Part shown: piece by piece, positions 24,475 to 35,556 of the stretch
Position numbering within the stretch: the stretch's first letter is position 1
Layout: each line of letters opens with the position of its first letter
Assembly: GCA_945870035.1 (NCBI GenBank)
Contig: CAMBQQ010000001.1
Location: 1-64,000 of the forward strand
From: Rhizobium sp. Q54
Lineage (GTDB): Bacteria; Pseudomonadota; Alphaproteobacteria; Rhizobiales; Xanthobacteraceae
Reading direction: 5' to 3'
Length of the DNA: 64,000 bases
Program-made: the position numbers and the translations under genes
Notes under the pieces: generated by a model
Database searches by the model: none
Told to the model about the DNA's origin: nothing
What the model saw: the letters and a program-made list of their open reading frames with translations, nothing else

Positions 24475-25007
24475 GCGCTGAGCGGATAGCGCGCTTCGGC
24501 GATGTAGGGCCCGCCGCCGGTCGAGGCGCGCGACGAGAACAACACGAATTCGCTGACAGGGAACGGCGCGGTGCGGAAATAGCCGCGCGCCGACAGGTAA
24601 TCCGCGACGTCAAGCGGCGAGCCGTGGCGCAGGCGGGCCAAAGTGACGTGCGGCGTGAACTTGCGCGGCTCCGGATCGAGGCCGATGCGCCGCATCAGGC
24701 GTTCCTGCTCGGCCTGCAAGTCCGACAGCGCCGGCTGCGCCGCGACGCTGGCGACCACCGCGCGCGGTTTGTTGCCGCCGAAAGCGGAGAGGCCATCGAG
24801 ATAAAGATCGAAGGCGCCGCGCCGCATCTGGCCGAGGACATAGGCCGCCTCCCGCGCCACTGCGTCGTCGACATCGCCGATGAAACGCAAGGTGACATGA
24901 TAGTTTTCGCGGTCGATCCAGCGCGCGCCGGGCAATCCGCCGCGCAAGCGGTCGAGCGCCTCGGCGACGCCGGACGGAATTTCAATCCCGGTGAAAAGAC
25001 GCGGCAT
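24471..25007 (-). CDS. thpR: RNA 2',3'-cyclic phosphodiesterase (2H family)
   Basis: A 178-residue 2H phosphoesterase of the LigT/ThpR type, which opens 2',3'-cyclic phosphates on RNA ends. The N-terminus MPRLFTGIEIPSGVAEAL is typical, and the two catalytic HxT motifs are HVTLRF (about residues 42-47) and HVTLAR (about 120-125). Its start is 12 bases downstream of the esterase stop on the same strand, so the two may share a transcript. Confidence 0.93.
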   Translation of the reverse strand: MPRLFTGIEIPSGVAEALDRLRGGLPGARWIDRENYHVTLRFIGDVDDAVAREAAYVLGQMRRGAFDLYLDGLSAFGGNKPRAVVASVAAQPALSDLQAEQERLMRRIGLDPEPRKFTPHVTLARLRHGSPLDVADYLSARGYFRTAPFPVSEFVLFSSRASTGGGPYIAEARYPLSA

Positions 25008-25018
25008 GGCTGATGCTA

Positions 25019-25714
25019 TTACGACCCGCGCGCGGCGCGCACGCGGCCGATCAATTCCTCGACCTTCGGCATAATGCGCTCAACGATCACATCGATGCCG
25101 GCGGCGGTCGGGTGCAGGCCGTCGCGCTGGTTCAGCTTGGCATCGTTGGCGACGCCGTCGAGAAAGAACGGATACAGCACCGTGTCATAGGTTTTGGCGA
25201 GATCCGGAAAGATGCCGTCGAAATCGCGGACATAGTTGGGCCCCATGTTTCGCGGCGCATACATGCCGGCAATCAGCACGGCGATGTTGCGGTCCTTGAG
25301 TTTCTTGAGGATGCCGTCGAGCGCCTTGCGGGTGACCGCCGGATCGATGCCGCGCAGGGCGTCATTGGCGCCGAGTTCGAGGATCACCGCCTCAGTGCCG
25401 GGCGGCACCGACCAGTCGACACGGCCAAGTCCACCCGACGCCGTGTCGCCCGACACCCCGGCATTGGTGATAGTGACCGCGATGCCCTTCGCCTCCAAAG
25501 CCTTCGCCAATTTGGCCGGAAAGGCTTCCGCCGCCGCCAGGTTGTAGCCAGCCGACAGCGAATCGCCGAGCACCACCATTTTCACCGGGGCATCCGCCGC
25601 GAATGCGCCCTGAGGCGCGATAACGCAGGCCATTGCCAGTAATAAAGCGATCAGCCGCTGGACCCGGGCGAAATTTTCCCCATATGACGGAAATCGTAAG
25701 CGGTGGAGACTCAT
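25019..25714 (-). CDS. Secreted GDSL arylesterase / lysophospholipase (TesA-like)
   Basis: An SGNH hydrolase of about 231 residues acting on esters or lysophospholipids outside the inner membrane. A signal peptide (LIALLLAMACVIAPQGAFAA) precedes the GDSL block VVLGDSLSAGYNL; the Gly block NAGVSGDTASGG, the Asn block ELGANDALRGI and the catalytic DGLHPTAAG complete the SGNH set. The only start that keeps the signal peptide is the ATG at 25714, and it overlaps the divergent ABC transporter ATG by two bases. A GGAAGGTG ribosome site lies within the ABC gene. Confidence 0.92.
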   Translation of the reverse strand: MSLHRLRFPSYGENFARVQRLIALLLAMACVIAPQGAFAADAPVKMVVLGDSLSAGYNLAAAEAFPAKLAKALEAKGIAVTITNAGVSGDTASGGLGRVDWSVPPGTEAVILELGANDALRGIDPAVTRKALDGILKKLKDRNIAVLIAGMYAPRNMGPNYVRDFDGIFPDLAKTYDTVLYPFFLDGVANDAKLNQRDGLHPTAAGIDVIVERIMPKVEELIGRVRAARGS

Positions 25715-26405
25715 GAAATCACCTTCCCAGCCTGAACCGGCCATTGCCTTGGCCGGCGTTAATTTGTCGCTCGGGCAGGGAGCCGCCCGCGTCCATATTC
25801 TCAAGGACATCCACCTCAATATAGGCAGCGGCGAGGCGATTGGCATGATCGGGCCGTCCGGCTCGGGCAAATCGACGCTGCTGATGGTGATGGCCGGGCT
25901 GGAACGCGCCGACGCCGGTTCGGTCTCGGTGGCCGGCGAAGAACTCGGACGTCTCGATGAGGACGCGCTGGCGCGCTTTCGCGGCCGCAATGTCGGCATC
26001 GTCTTTCAATCCTTTCATCTGATCCCGACCATAACGGCGCTGGAAAACGTCGCGGTGCCGCTCGAGCTTGCCGGCGTCGCCGACGCCAATGAGCGGGCGC
26101 AGGCCGAACTTGAAGCCGTCGGCCTCGGTCAACGCATCCATCACTATCCGGCGCAACTGTCCGGCGGCGAGCAGCAGCGTGTCGCAGTGGCGCGCGCTCT
26201 GGCGCCGAACCCGGCGATCCTCGTGGCCGACGAGCCGACCGGAAATCTCGATGAAGACACCGGCAAGGCGATCGTCGATCTGCTGTTCGCCGGTCACGAA
26301 AAGCGCGGCACGACTTTGGTGCTGGTGACGCACGACCCGTCGCTGGCGAAAAGGTGTGGACGTGTCGTCCGCTTGCGCTCCGGCCATGTCCTGGACGCCG
26401 CATGA
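25713..26405 (+). CDS. ABC transporter ATP-binding protein (YbbA/LolD type)
   Basis: A 230-residue ATPase of the MacB/LolD class. The P-loop [12 protein letters not shown] is at about residues 50-61, the signature [16 protein letters not shown] and Walker [17 protein letters not shown] follow. With the FtsX-like permease downstream it forms a YbbA-YbbP type exporter, and the adjacent divergent TesA-like esterase is the classic neighbour of this pair. A GGAG site lies seven bases upstream of the ATG, inside the esterase reading frame. Confidence 0.93.
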   Translation: MKSPSQPEPAIALAGVNLSLGQGAARVHILKDIHLNIGSGEAIGMIGPSGSGKSTLLMVMAGLERADAGSVSVAGEELGRLDEDALARFRGRNVGIVFQSFHLIPTITALENVAVPLELAGVADANERAQAELEAVGLGQRIHHYPAQLSGGEQQRVAVARALAPNPAILVADEPTGNLDEDTGKAIVDLLFAGHEKRGTTLVLVTHDPSLAKRCGRVVRLRSGHVLDAA

Positions 26406-26456
26406 GGCAAATAGTTTCTCATTGTAGCGATGGCGTCGCGGCGCGCTCAGCCTGCT

Positions 26457-26563
26457 CCCTCCCCCCTTGTGGGGGAGGGTTGGGGAGGGGGGTGGAACAT
26501 AACGCGCGCTCCTCGCCATTACCCCCCTCCCTGTCCCGCCCCCACAAGGGGGGAGGGAACGAC
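26457..26563. repeat. GC-rich palindromic repeat (family A, copy 6)
   Basis: CCCTCCCCCCTTGTGGGGGA and the facing CCCCACAAGGGGGGAGGGA module occupy most of the 175-base spacer between the ATPase and permease genes of the exporter. Confidence 0.7.
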
Positions 26564-26580
26564 AATCGCGAGGCCAGGTC

Positions 26581-29163
26581 ATGCTGAACGCAAGCCCGGT
26601 ATCGCCGGTTGCCGCGGAATCAAAACAGGCGTGGCTGCCCCTCCGCTACGCGCTGCGCGAGATGCGCGGGGGCCTCAGCGGCTTCTATGTCTTCATCGCT
26701 TGCATCGCGCTCGGCTCGATGGCCATTGCCGGTGTCGGCTCGCTCGCCGCCAGCCTCTCCGATGGCTTGTCGCGCGAAGGCCAGGTCATCCTCGGCGGCG
26801 ATCTGTCGTTCACCTTGATCCAACGCGAAATCACCGACAGCGAAAAAAAGCTTCTGCAAAGCCGCGGCACGGTGTCGAGCGCGGCCACCTTGCGCGCCAT
26901 GGCGCGCAGCGAAAGCGGAGAAGCAACTCTCGTCGAATTGAAAGCCGTCGATGACAACTATCCGCTGTACGGCACGGTCAAACTCGAACCGGCCGGACCG
27001 CTCACTGAGGCTTTGGCCGAGCGCACTGGCGCCTACGGCGCCGCCGCCGACCCGACCTTGATGGCGCGGCTCGGCATCCAACCAGGCGCACGCGTCACCA
27101 TCGGCACCGCCACAATCGAAATTCGCGCCGCTTTGGCCAATGAGCCGGACAAGCTCGCCGGCGGCATCGGCTTCGGACCGCGCCTGCTGGTCAGCGAAGC
27201 GGCGTTACGCGCCACAGGTCTGGTGCAGCCCGGCAGTCTGGTGCGCTGGATCTATCGCCTGCGCCTGCCGGCCAACGACTCAAGCGACGCGGCGGCGCTT
27301 GCCGTCACCGCGCAGGCGCGCGCAACTTTGCCCGAGGCCGGCTGGGAAATTCGCAGCCGCACCAATGCCTCGCCGCAGCTCGAGCGCAACGTCAACCGCT
27401 TCACCCAATTCCTCACCATTGTCGGCCTGACCGCCCTGCTGGTCGGCGGCGTCGGCGTCGGCAATGCGGTGAAGAGCCATCTCGACCGCCGGCGCGAAAC
27501 CATCGCCACGTTGAAGGCGCTGGGGGCGAGCGGCGCGCGCGTGTTCACGATCTACCTAACGCAGGTCTTGCTGCTGGCCGTGATCGGCGGCGCCATTGGC
27601 GCCATGCTGGGCGCGGCCCTGCCTTTCATCATCTCATGGACGTTCGGCGCCATCATTCCGCTGCCGCTGGCGCCGACCTTGCAGCCGGCCGAACTGATGC
27701 TGTCGATGCTCTATGGCTTGCTGACGGCGCTCGCTTTCGCGTTATGGCCGCTGGGACGCGCGCATGACGTGCCGGTCGGCGCGCTGTTCCGCGACGTCGT
27801 CGCGGCGCAGCCGAGCTGGCCGCGCCGCATTTACATCGCCGCGACCGCCGCCGCCGTGCTCGTCCTCGGCAGCGTCGCCATCCTGCTCGCCTATGACCGC
27901 CGCGTCGCGCTGATTTATGTCGGCGTCGCCGCCGCCGTCTTCCTGCTGCTGCGGCTGGTCGGCTCTCTGCTGATGACCATCGCGCGCCACGCGCCGCGCG
28001 TGCGCAACACCGGCCTGCGCATGGCCATCGCCAACATCCACCGCCCCGGCGCGCTGACGCCGACCATCGTGCTGTCGCTCGGCCTCGGCATCGCGCTGCT
28101 CGTCACCGTGATCGAGATCGACGCCAATCTGCGCGCGCAATTCGCAAACGAACTGCCGGCCAAGGCGCCGTCGTTCTATTTCCTCGACATCCCGGCCGAC
28201 CAGGCCAAGCCGTTCGGCAATTTCGTCCGCGCCAAGGCGCCGGGCGCGAAGCTGGAAGAAGTGCCGATGCTGCGCGGCCGCATCGTCGCCGCCAACGGCA
28301 TCCGCGCCGAAAACATCAAGCCGAAGGAGGAAGCCGCCTGGGTGCTGCAAAGCGACCGCGGCATCACCTATAGCGGCACGATTCCCGAAGGCTCGCGGCT
28401 GGTCGAGGGCGAATGGTGGAGCCCGGATTACACCGGAGAGCCTTTGGTGTCGTTCGAGAAACGCATCGCCGACGGCCTCGGCCTGAAAGTCGGCGATCCG
28501 GTCACCGTCAATGTGCTCGGCCGCGACATTACCGCCAAAATCGCCAACACGCGCACGGTCGACTGGCAAAACCTCGGCATCAATTTCGTCATGGTGTTTT
28601 CGCCGCACGCCTTCGACGGCGCGCCGCACACGCATCTTGCGACGCTCACTTACGACGGCGGCGGCACGCCGGCGCAAGAATCGGCCGTCATCCGCGCGGT
28701 GGCGCAGGATTATCCGATGGTCACCAGCGTGCGCGTCAAGGATGCGCTCGACGCCATTGGCGCCTTGATCGGCAATCTGGTGCTGGCGATTCGCGGCGCA
28801 TCCGGGCTGACGCTACTGGTGGCGGCGCTTGTGCTGGGCGGCGCGCTCGCCGCCGGCCACCGGCACCGCGTCTATGACGCCGTCATCCTCAAGACCTTGG
28901 GCGCGACGCGGCTGCGCCTGCTGGGTGCCTATGCCATCGAATACATGCTGCTGGGACTGGCCACCGCCGTGTTCGGCGTGTTCGCCGGATCGGCGGCCAG
29001 TTGGCTCATTGTGACAGAGCTGATGCACCTGAAGTTCGCCTGGCAGCCGGTGCCTGCACTGATGTCGACGGCCGCCGCGGTGCTGGTGACGGTCGGTTTG
29101 GGGCTCGCCGGAACGTTTTCGGCGCTGGGGCAGAAGCCGGCGCCGGTTCTGCGCAACCTGTAA
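26581..29163 (+). CDS. FtsX-like ABC transporter permease (YbbP type)
   Basis: An 860-residue inner-membrane permease of the FtsX/MacB superfamily with two FtsX domains. Helix 1 (FYVFIACIALGSMAIAGVGS) is followed by a large periplasmic domain. Further helices lie near residues 275-385, again at 415-475, and at the C-terminus (LTLLVAALVLGGALAAGHRH onward). The conserved RRRETIATLKALGASGARVF and DAVILKTLGATRLRLLGAY segments mark the two domains. It should work with the upstream ATPase, probably in handling envelope lipids or peptides; the substrate is unproven. Confidence 0.93.
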   Translation: MLNASPVSPVAAESKQAWLPLRYALREMRGGLSGFYVFIACIALGSMAIAGVGSLAASLSDGLSREGQVILGGDLSFTLIQREITDSEKKLLQSRGTVSSAATLRAMARSESGEATLVELKAVDDNYPLYGTVKLEPAGPLTEALAERTGAYGAAADPTLMARLGIQPGARVTIGTATIEIRAALANEPDKLAGGIGFGPRLLVSEAALRATGLVQPGSLVRWIYRLRLPANDSSDAAALAVTAQARATLPEAGWEIRSRTNASPQLERNVNRFTQFLTIVGLTALLVGGVGVGNAVKSHLDRRRETIATLKALGASGARVFTIYLTQVLLLAVIGGAIGAMLGAALPFIISWTFGAIIPLPLAPTLQPAELMLSMLYGLLTALAFALWPLGRAHDVPVGALFRDVVAAQPSWPRRIYIAATAAAVLVLGSVAILLAYDRRVALIYVGVAAAVFLLLRLVGSLLMTIARHAPRVRNTGLRMAIANIHRPGALTPTIVLSLGLGIALLVTVIEIDANLRAQFANELPAKAPSFYFLDIPADQAKPFGNFVRAKAPGAKLEEVPMLRGRIVAANGIRAENIKPKEEAAWVLQSDRGITYSGTIPEGSRLVEGEWWSPDYTGEPLVSFEKRIADGLGLKVGDPVTVNVLGRDITAKIANTRTVDWQNLGINFVMVFSPHAFDGAPHTHLATLTYDGGGTPAQESAVIRAVAQDYPMVTSVRVKDALDAIGALIGNLVLAIRGASGLTLLVAALVLGGALAAGHRHRVYDAVILKTLGATRLRLLGAYAIEYMLLGLATAVFGVFAGSAASWLIVTELMHLKFAWQPVPALMSTAAAVLVTVGLGLAGTFSALGQKPAPVLRNL

Positions 29164-29233
29164 GGGCAGCCGTTTACCAGCGACATTCCGCCGCGCGGCC
29201 GGGCAATGTGCTGCTTTGCCGTCCTTTTTGAGC

Positions 29234-29239
29234 TATAAT
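29234..29239 (+). promoter_or_regulatory. Candidate -10 box upstream of the Bax inhibitor-like gene
   Basis: A perfect TATAAT lies in the 252-base gap before the next gene. No good -35 hexamer lies at 16-18 bases, so this is weak evidence; it would give a leader of about 170 bases. I see no RNA gene in the gap. Confidence 0.3.
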
Positions 29240-29415
29240 GGCGCTTCGCGCGATGGTTAAGGTTTCGCAATGAAGCCGGGTCATCATCAAGCCATATCTG
29301 GCGCACAGGCTCGCCAATCACTAGATTTGATCCACGAGCGCGACGGCAAAGGCCGGCGCGCCTGACGTGAACCGGTCTCCGAGACAGAGATCGGGGCCAT
29401 AGAGAGGGAACTGAG

Positions 29416-30174
29416 ATGTCGGATTTCGACCGTAACGTAGCCGCCCGCGGCTTCGGCGCCGCCGGTTCGGCAGCCGCGATCGATGCAGGCCTGCGCGCCT
29501 ACATGCTTCGTATCTATAACTACATGGCCGCCGGTGTTGCTATCACCGGCGTGGTCGCCTGGTTTACCTTCAACGCCGCCGTGGTTGATAGCTCGGCCGC
29601 GCAACTGGTGCTGACCGACTTCGGCCGGACGATCTACGGCGGCCCGCTGATGATCGCGCTGTTCCTCGGCACGCTCGGCATCGTGTTCTTCCTGAGCTTC
29701 CGCATCAACAAGCTACAGGCATCGACGGCACTGATGCTGTTCATGGCCTATTCGGCCCTGCTCGGCTTGATGCTGTCGTCGGTGATGCTGACCTACACCG
29801 GTACGTCGATCGCCCGCACCTTCTTCATCTCGGCGGCGTCGTTCGGCGCGTTGAGCCTGTACGGCTACACCACGCAGCGCGATCTCTCGCCGATCGGCTC
29901 GTTCCTGATCATGGGCCTGTTCGGGCTTATCCTGGCGATGGTCGTCAACATTTTCCTGCAGAGCTCCGGCCTTGGCTTCGCCATCTCGGCGATCGGCGTT
30001 CTGATCTTCGCGGGCCTGACCGCCTGGGATACCCAGAAGATCAAGGAAATGTACGACAGCAACGATGACGGCACGGTCGCGGGCCGCAAGTCGGTGATGG
30101 GCGCGCTGACGCTCTATCTCGACTTCATCAACCTGTTCCTGTTCATGCTGCGGTTCATGGGCGACCGCCGCTAA
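29416..30174 (+). CDS. Bax inhibitor-1/YccA family membrane protein
   Basis: A 252-residue integral inner-membrane protein of the BI-1 (TMBIM) family with seven predicted helices. YNYMAAGVAITGVVAWFTF, LMIALFLGTLGIVFFLSF and the C-terminal FAGLTAWDTQKIKEMYDS are family hallmarks, the latter with the conserved aspartate region. Family members are thought to be pH-sensitive calcium leak channels or to interact with FtsH; the role here is inferred from family only. GAGGGAAC precedes the ATG by a few bases. Confidence 0.93.
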   Translation: MSDFDRNVAARGFGAAGSAAAIDAGLRAYMLRIYNYMAAGVAITGVVAWFTFNAAVVDSSAAQLVLTDFGRTIYGGPLMIALFLGTLGIVFFLSFRINKLQASTALMLFMAYSALLGLMLSSVMLTYTGTSIARTFFISAASFGALSLYGYTTQRDLSPIGSFLIMGLFGLILAMVVNIFLQSSGLGFAISAIGVLIFAGLTAWDTQKIKEMYDSNDDGTVAGRKSVMGALTLYLDFINLFLFMLRFMGDRR

Positions 30175-30201
30175 CGCAGCCAGACAGGTGTGAGAGTTAA
30201 A

Positions 30202-30234
30202 GCGCCCCGGCTTGATGCCGGGGCGTTTTCTTTT
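30202..30234 (+). terminator. Rho-independent terminator after the Bax inhibitor-like gene
   Basis: GCCCCGGC-TTGAT-GCCGGGGC followed by GTTTTCTTTTT, about 30 bases after the stop. It ends just upstream of the next gene's start at 30248. Confidence 0.9.
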
Positions 30235-30247
30235 TAGTACGGTGCGC

Positions 30248-30763
30248 ATGAACATCCGCCCCACCACGCCCGCCGATATCCCCGCCATTACCCGCATTTA
30301 CGCGCATGCGGTACTGCACGGCACCGCCACGTTCGAGCTGGAGCCGCCGGACGAGGCCGAGATGATGCGCCGCTTCGGGAAGCTGCGCGCCGGCAATTTT
30401 CCTTATGTCGTCGCCGAGATCGACGGCACGGTCGCCGGCTACGCCTATGCCGGTTTGTTTCGCGAGCGCCCCGCCTATCGCTTCACCGTCGAGGATTCGA
30501 TCTACATCGCGCCGGAGATGCACCGCCGCGGCATCGGCCGCGCATTGCTGATGCGGCTGATCGCCGATACGGAAGCGGCCGGGTTCCGGCAGATGATGGC
30601 GGTTATCGGCGATTCGGCAAATACCGGCTCCATCGCGGTGCATCGCGCCTGCGGCTTCAAGGACGCCGGCGTCTACGACGCAGTCGGGTTCAAGTTCGGC
30701 CGCTGGCTCGACACCGTGCAGATGCAGCGGGCGCTGGGCGAGGGAAGCAGGACGGTGCCTTGA
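30248..30763 (+). CDS. GNAT N-acetyltransferase, phosphinothricin acetyltransferase-like
   Basis: A 171-residue GNAT enzyme resembling the PAT/Bar and methionine-sulfoximine acetyltransferase group. The start MNIRPTTPADIPAITRIYAH, FRERPAYRFTVEDSIYIAPE and the acetyl-CoA loop RRGIGRALLMRL (about residues 94-105) are characteristic. The group acetylates amino-acid analogues; the natural substrate is unknown. The ATG lies directly behind the preceding terminator, so a promoter would have to be within or before that hairpin; a longer frame from 30212 runs through the hairpin and was rejected. Confidence 0.85.
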   Translation: MNIRPTTPADIPAITRIYAHAVLHGTATFELEPPDEAEMMRRFGKLRAGNFPYVVAEIDGTVAGYAYAGLFRERPAYRFTVEDSIYIAPEMHRRGIGRALLMRLIADTEAAGFRQMMAVIGDSANTGSIAVHRACGFKDAGVYDAVGFKFGRWLDTVQMQRALGEGSRTVP

Positions 30764-30774
30764 TCCTCTTGCCC

Positions 30775-30923
30775 CGGACGCGGTGCGTCACCATAAGCGC
30801 GTCTACGCGCGTCTTTGACGCGCTATGGTGACGCGCCGCAGAGCCGGGGCCGTCGCGCGTTCAGAGCTTGGAACGGTCCCGGTTCTGCAGCGCACCGTTT
30901 CACGGTGCACTGCGCCCGGGAAA
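30775..30923. repeat. Palindromic intergenic repeat (family E)
   Basis: GCGTCACCATA-AGCGCGTC...GACGCGCTATGGTGACGC is a long inverted repeat flanked by CCCCGGACGCGG and GAGCCGGGGCC. A second small one follows (CTGCAGCGCACCGTTTCACG, pairing with GGTGCACTGCG). It fills the convergent gap between the GNAT and DUF2794 genes. Confidence 0.7.
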
Positions 30924-30933
30924 AGAAGAAAGA

Positions 30934-31323
30934 TCAATCCCCCACCAGCGCCAGCGACTTGTCGATGACGCGGAGCACGCGGTCCAGTTCATGGCCGCGG
31001 CGCAGGATCAGGCCGGTCGCCGAGATGACGCTGTAGGCGCCCTGCTTCTGCTCGAGCTTCGGATTTTTTTCGATGCGGTATAAAGGCACTTCCGACGAAC
31101 GGCGGAACACCGAAAACACCGCGCGGTCTTTGAGAAAATCGATGGCGTAGTCGCGCCATTCGCCGGCGGCGACCATGCGGCCGTACAGGTCGAGGATGCG
31201 GTTGAGTTCGCGGCGATTGAAGGTGACCTGGTTCAGCAGATTGACGGGAGCGGCCGTGCTGCGCGCCGGGGAGCCGCCCCCGGGAAACTGGCTTGGGTTG
31301 ATTTCGCCGGAACCGACACTCAT
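30934..31323 (-). CDS. DUF2794 domain-containing protein
   Basis: A 129-residue protein of the DUF2794 family, conserved in alphaproteobacteria, with no known function. The conserved part is VTFNRRELNRILDLYGRMVA through DYAIDFLKDRAVFSVFRRSS and YRIEKNPKLEQKQGAYSVIS. No signal peptide or membrane segment, so cytoplasmic. The start at 31323 is fixed by a strong AAAGGAGG site seven bases upstream; the longer frame above it lacks one. Confidence 0.85.
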   Translation of the reverse strand: MSVGSGEINPSQFPGGGSPARSTAAPVNLLNQVTFNRRELNRILDLYGRMVAAGEWRDYAIDFLKDRAVFSVFRRSSEVPLYRIEKNPKLEQKQGAYSVISATGLILRRGHELDRVLRVIDKSLALVGD

Positions 31324-31524
31324 GCGGCGCCTCCTTTTCTCAGTTGGCGCAATGATCGCCCCGCCTGCCAGCCCCCGCAAGCCCTCGTTGCGGCAATTCT
31401 GGCCGCAAAAAGCGCCGAAATGGCGAGTTTTTGCGATCACGAACTCGTTAAGTGCCCCACAATAACGCCCTATTTCGGCCAATCGCCGGTCACGAGGCGT
31501 TGCGATAAATCGATCGTTGCCTAA
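31324..31524. other. Non-coding stretch upstream of DUF2794
   Basis: Together with the RNA candidate and repeat to its right this makes a 463-base gap without a gene. It should hold the DUF2794 promoter on the minus strand. I see no convincing sigma-70 pair and no open frame with a ribosome site. Confidence 0.5.
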
Positions 31525-31671
31525 GGCCCGGTCCGGTTGATCTCCGGATTCCTCAGCCCCCCAGCCCCCCGGGGGTCGATCGACCGGGCCAACGGTAGCG
31601 TAGAGTTGAGTTAAGCGTTGGATTGAAATCCCCTAAGTCTTAGGGCCGGCTTGTCGCCGGCCGTTTTTTTT
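31525..31671 (+). ncRNA. Candidate small RNA, unassigned
   Basis: A perfect 9-base stem, GGCCCGGTC (31525-31533) with GACCGGGCC (31582-31590), encloses a C-rich loop with CAGCCCCCCAGCCCCCC. About 50 single-stranded bases follow. The element ends in a strong terminator (GGCCGGC-TTGTC-GCCGGCC and eight thymines). No plus-strand gene lies upstream, because both neighbours are on the minus strand, so the terminator seems to belong to an independent transcript. It matches no RNA family I know, and no clear promoter was found. Confidence 0.35.
31644..31671 (+). terminator. Orphan rho-independent terminator
   Basis: GGCCGGC-TTGTC-GCCGGCC-G followed by T8, with no plus-strand coding gene upstream. 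It probably ends the candidate small RNA. Confidence 0.75.
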
Positions 31672-31676
31672 GGTCC

Positions 31677-31785
31677 GTCATCCTGAGGTGCGAGCAGCAT
31701 AGCTGCGAGCCTCGAAGGATGAACGGCCACAGGGGCCATCGCCCTTCGAGGCTCGACCTTCGGTCGAGCACCTCAGGGTGACGGA
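31677..31785. repeat. Palindromic intergenic repeat (family D)
   Basis: CCGTCATCCTGAGGTGCGAG and the facing GTCGAGCACCTCAGGGTGAC are the outer arms of a long inverted repeat. Inner hairpins contain GAGCCTCGAAGG and CCTTCGAGGCTC. It is of a kind found in many copies in Hyphomicrobiales genomes. Confidence 0.75.
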
Positions 31786-31786
31786 G

Positions 31787-32560
31787 TTACCGCAAGCGCG
31801 CCTGTGCGGCGCCGAGCATGACGCCGGGCTTCGCCGCGACGCCGCTCTGCAAGACGACCGCGACGCGGTCGATGTCGCCGAGCGTGGTGCTCTTGCCCGG
31901 CAAGTCGCTCAAGGGAATGCTGAAGGTTGCCGCCTTGCCGTTCCAGTCGCCGAGCTTGACCCAGCGCCGCACCACGTTGTGATAGGTCAAGGTGCGGCCG
32001 CTGTTCTCGCCGCGGCCAACCTCGACCGGCGCCGAGTCGGTAATCGGGCAAAGCCAAACCTCGGCGCTGTTGGCGTTGCCGTCGCTGCCGGCCGCCACCG
32101 TGACGGTGAGTTTTTCGTCGGCGACTTTCAGCGACACCGGCACCGACAGCGGCATCGACTGCGGCTTGGCGCTTTGCCGCGTCTGCGTAATGGCTTTTTC
32201 GATGGCCGCTTTGTCGCTGCCGAGAACATGCACGACGCCGTTGATCACCGCTTGCGGCGTATACACGTTGCGATCGCCACGGGCGCTGGAATAGGCGCGC
32301 TGCCGGTTGGTGTGGCCGTGCAAAGCCAACGTGTCCTTCCAGCCGAGATAATCCCAATAATCGACCGGCAGACTCAACGTCACCAATGTCGGATCCTTGG
32401 CAAGTTCACCGAGCAGTTTGTCGGCCGCTGGGCAGGACGAGCAGCCCTGGCTGGTGAACAGCTCAATGACGGCGCGCGTCTCGCCGGCCTGCGCGGCGGG
32501 CGCTGCGGCAGAGGCGGCGCAAACAAGTGCCGCAACAAAGGTAAGCGCGCGATAATTCAT
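31787..32560 (-). CDS. DUF1223 secreted thioredoxin-like protein
   Basis: A 257-residue DUF1223 protein. A signal peptide (MNYRALTFVAALVCAASAAA to the AQA-type site) is followed by AVIELFTSQGCSSCPAADKL, a thioredoxin-like CxxC motif, then VDYWDYLGWKDTLAL and YTPQAVINGVVHVLGSD, which resemble the cis-proline side of a thioredoxin fold. It is probably a periplasmic redox-related protein; no substrate is known. The start at 32560 keeps the signal peptide; a longer frame upstream was rejected. Confidence 0.88.
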   Translation of the reverse strand: MNYRALTFVAALVCAASAAAPAAQAGETRAVIELFTSQGCSSCPAADKLLGELAKDPTLVTLSLPVDYWDYLGWKDTLALHGHTNRQRAYSSARGDRNVYTPQAVINGVVHVLGSDKAAIEKAITQTRQSAKPQSMPLSVPVSLKVADEKLTVTVAAGSDGNANSAEVWLCPITDSAPVEVGRGENSGRTLTYHNVVRRWVKLGDWNGKAATFSIPLSDLPGKSTTLGDIDRVAVVLQSGVAAKPGVMLGAAQARLR

Positions 32561-32671
32561 GCCGGTTCCATGGGCCCCCACCCAATGAACGCCATATAGA
32601 ACGCATCGCCGATCACCCGCCACTCACTTCAAGGTGAGTGGCCTAACATGTTACGCACGCATGACGCGCGA

Positions 32672-35377
<2,706 letters not shown>

Positions 35378-35556
35378 GTCGGATGTTTCCATTCCCGGCT
35401 GGGACAACGGCGCTGGCTCGACATAAGCTCTTGGTAGAAAACAGCTTTTTCTTAACCGAGAAACCTGGTGCCGAATTCCATTACGTAACGCCGCAAGTGC
35501 TGGCTTATAAAGTCTTTTCGCGCGCAACGCCATCGTGACTAGGATGATTCCAAAGG

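Noticed and set aside
26620..28677. Antisense frames within the FtsX-like permease gene (26620-27081, 27742-28677)
   Set aside because: Opposite a clear permease with matching family motifs; the predicted proteins are compositionally biased and have no ribosome site.
31677..31785. Inverted repeat considered as a terminator of the candidate small RNA
   Set aside because: The T8 terminator ends before it, and its symmetrical arms match an intergenic repeat type and not a terminator.
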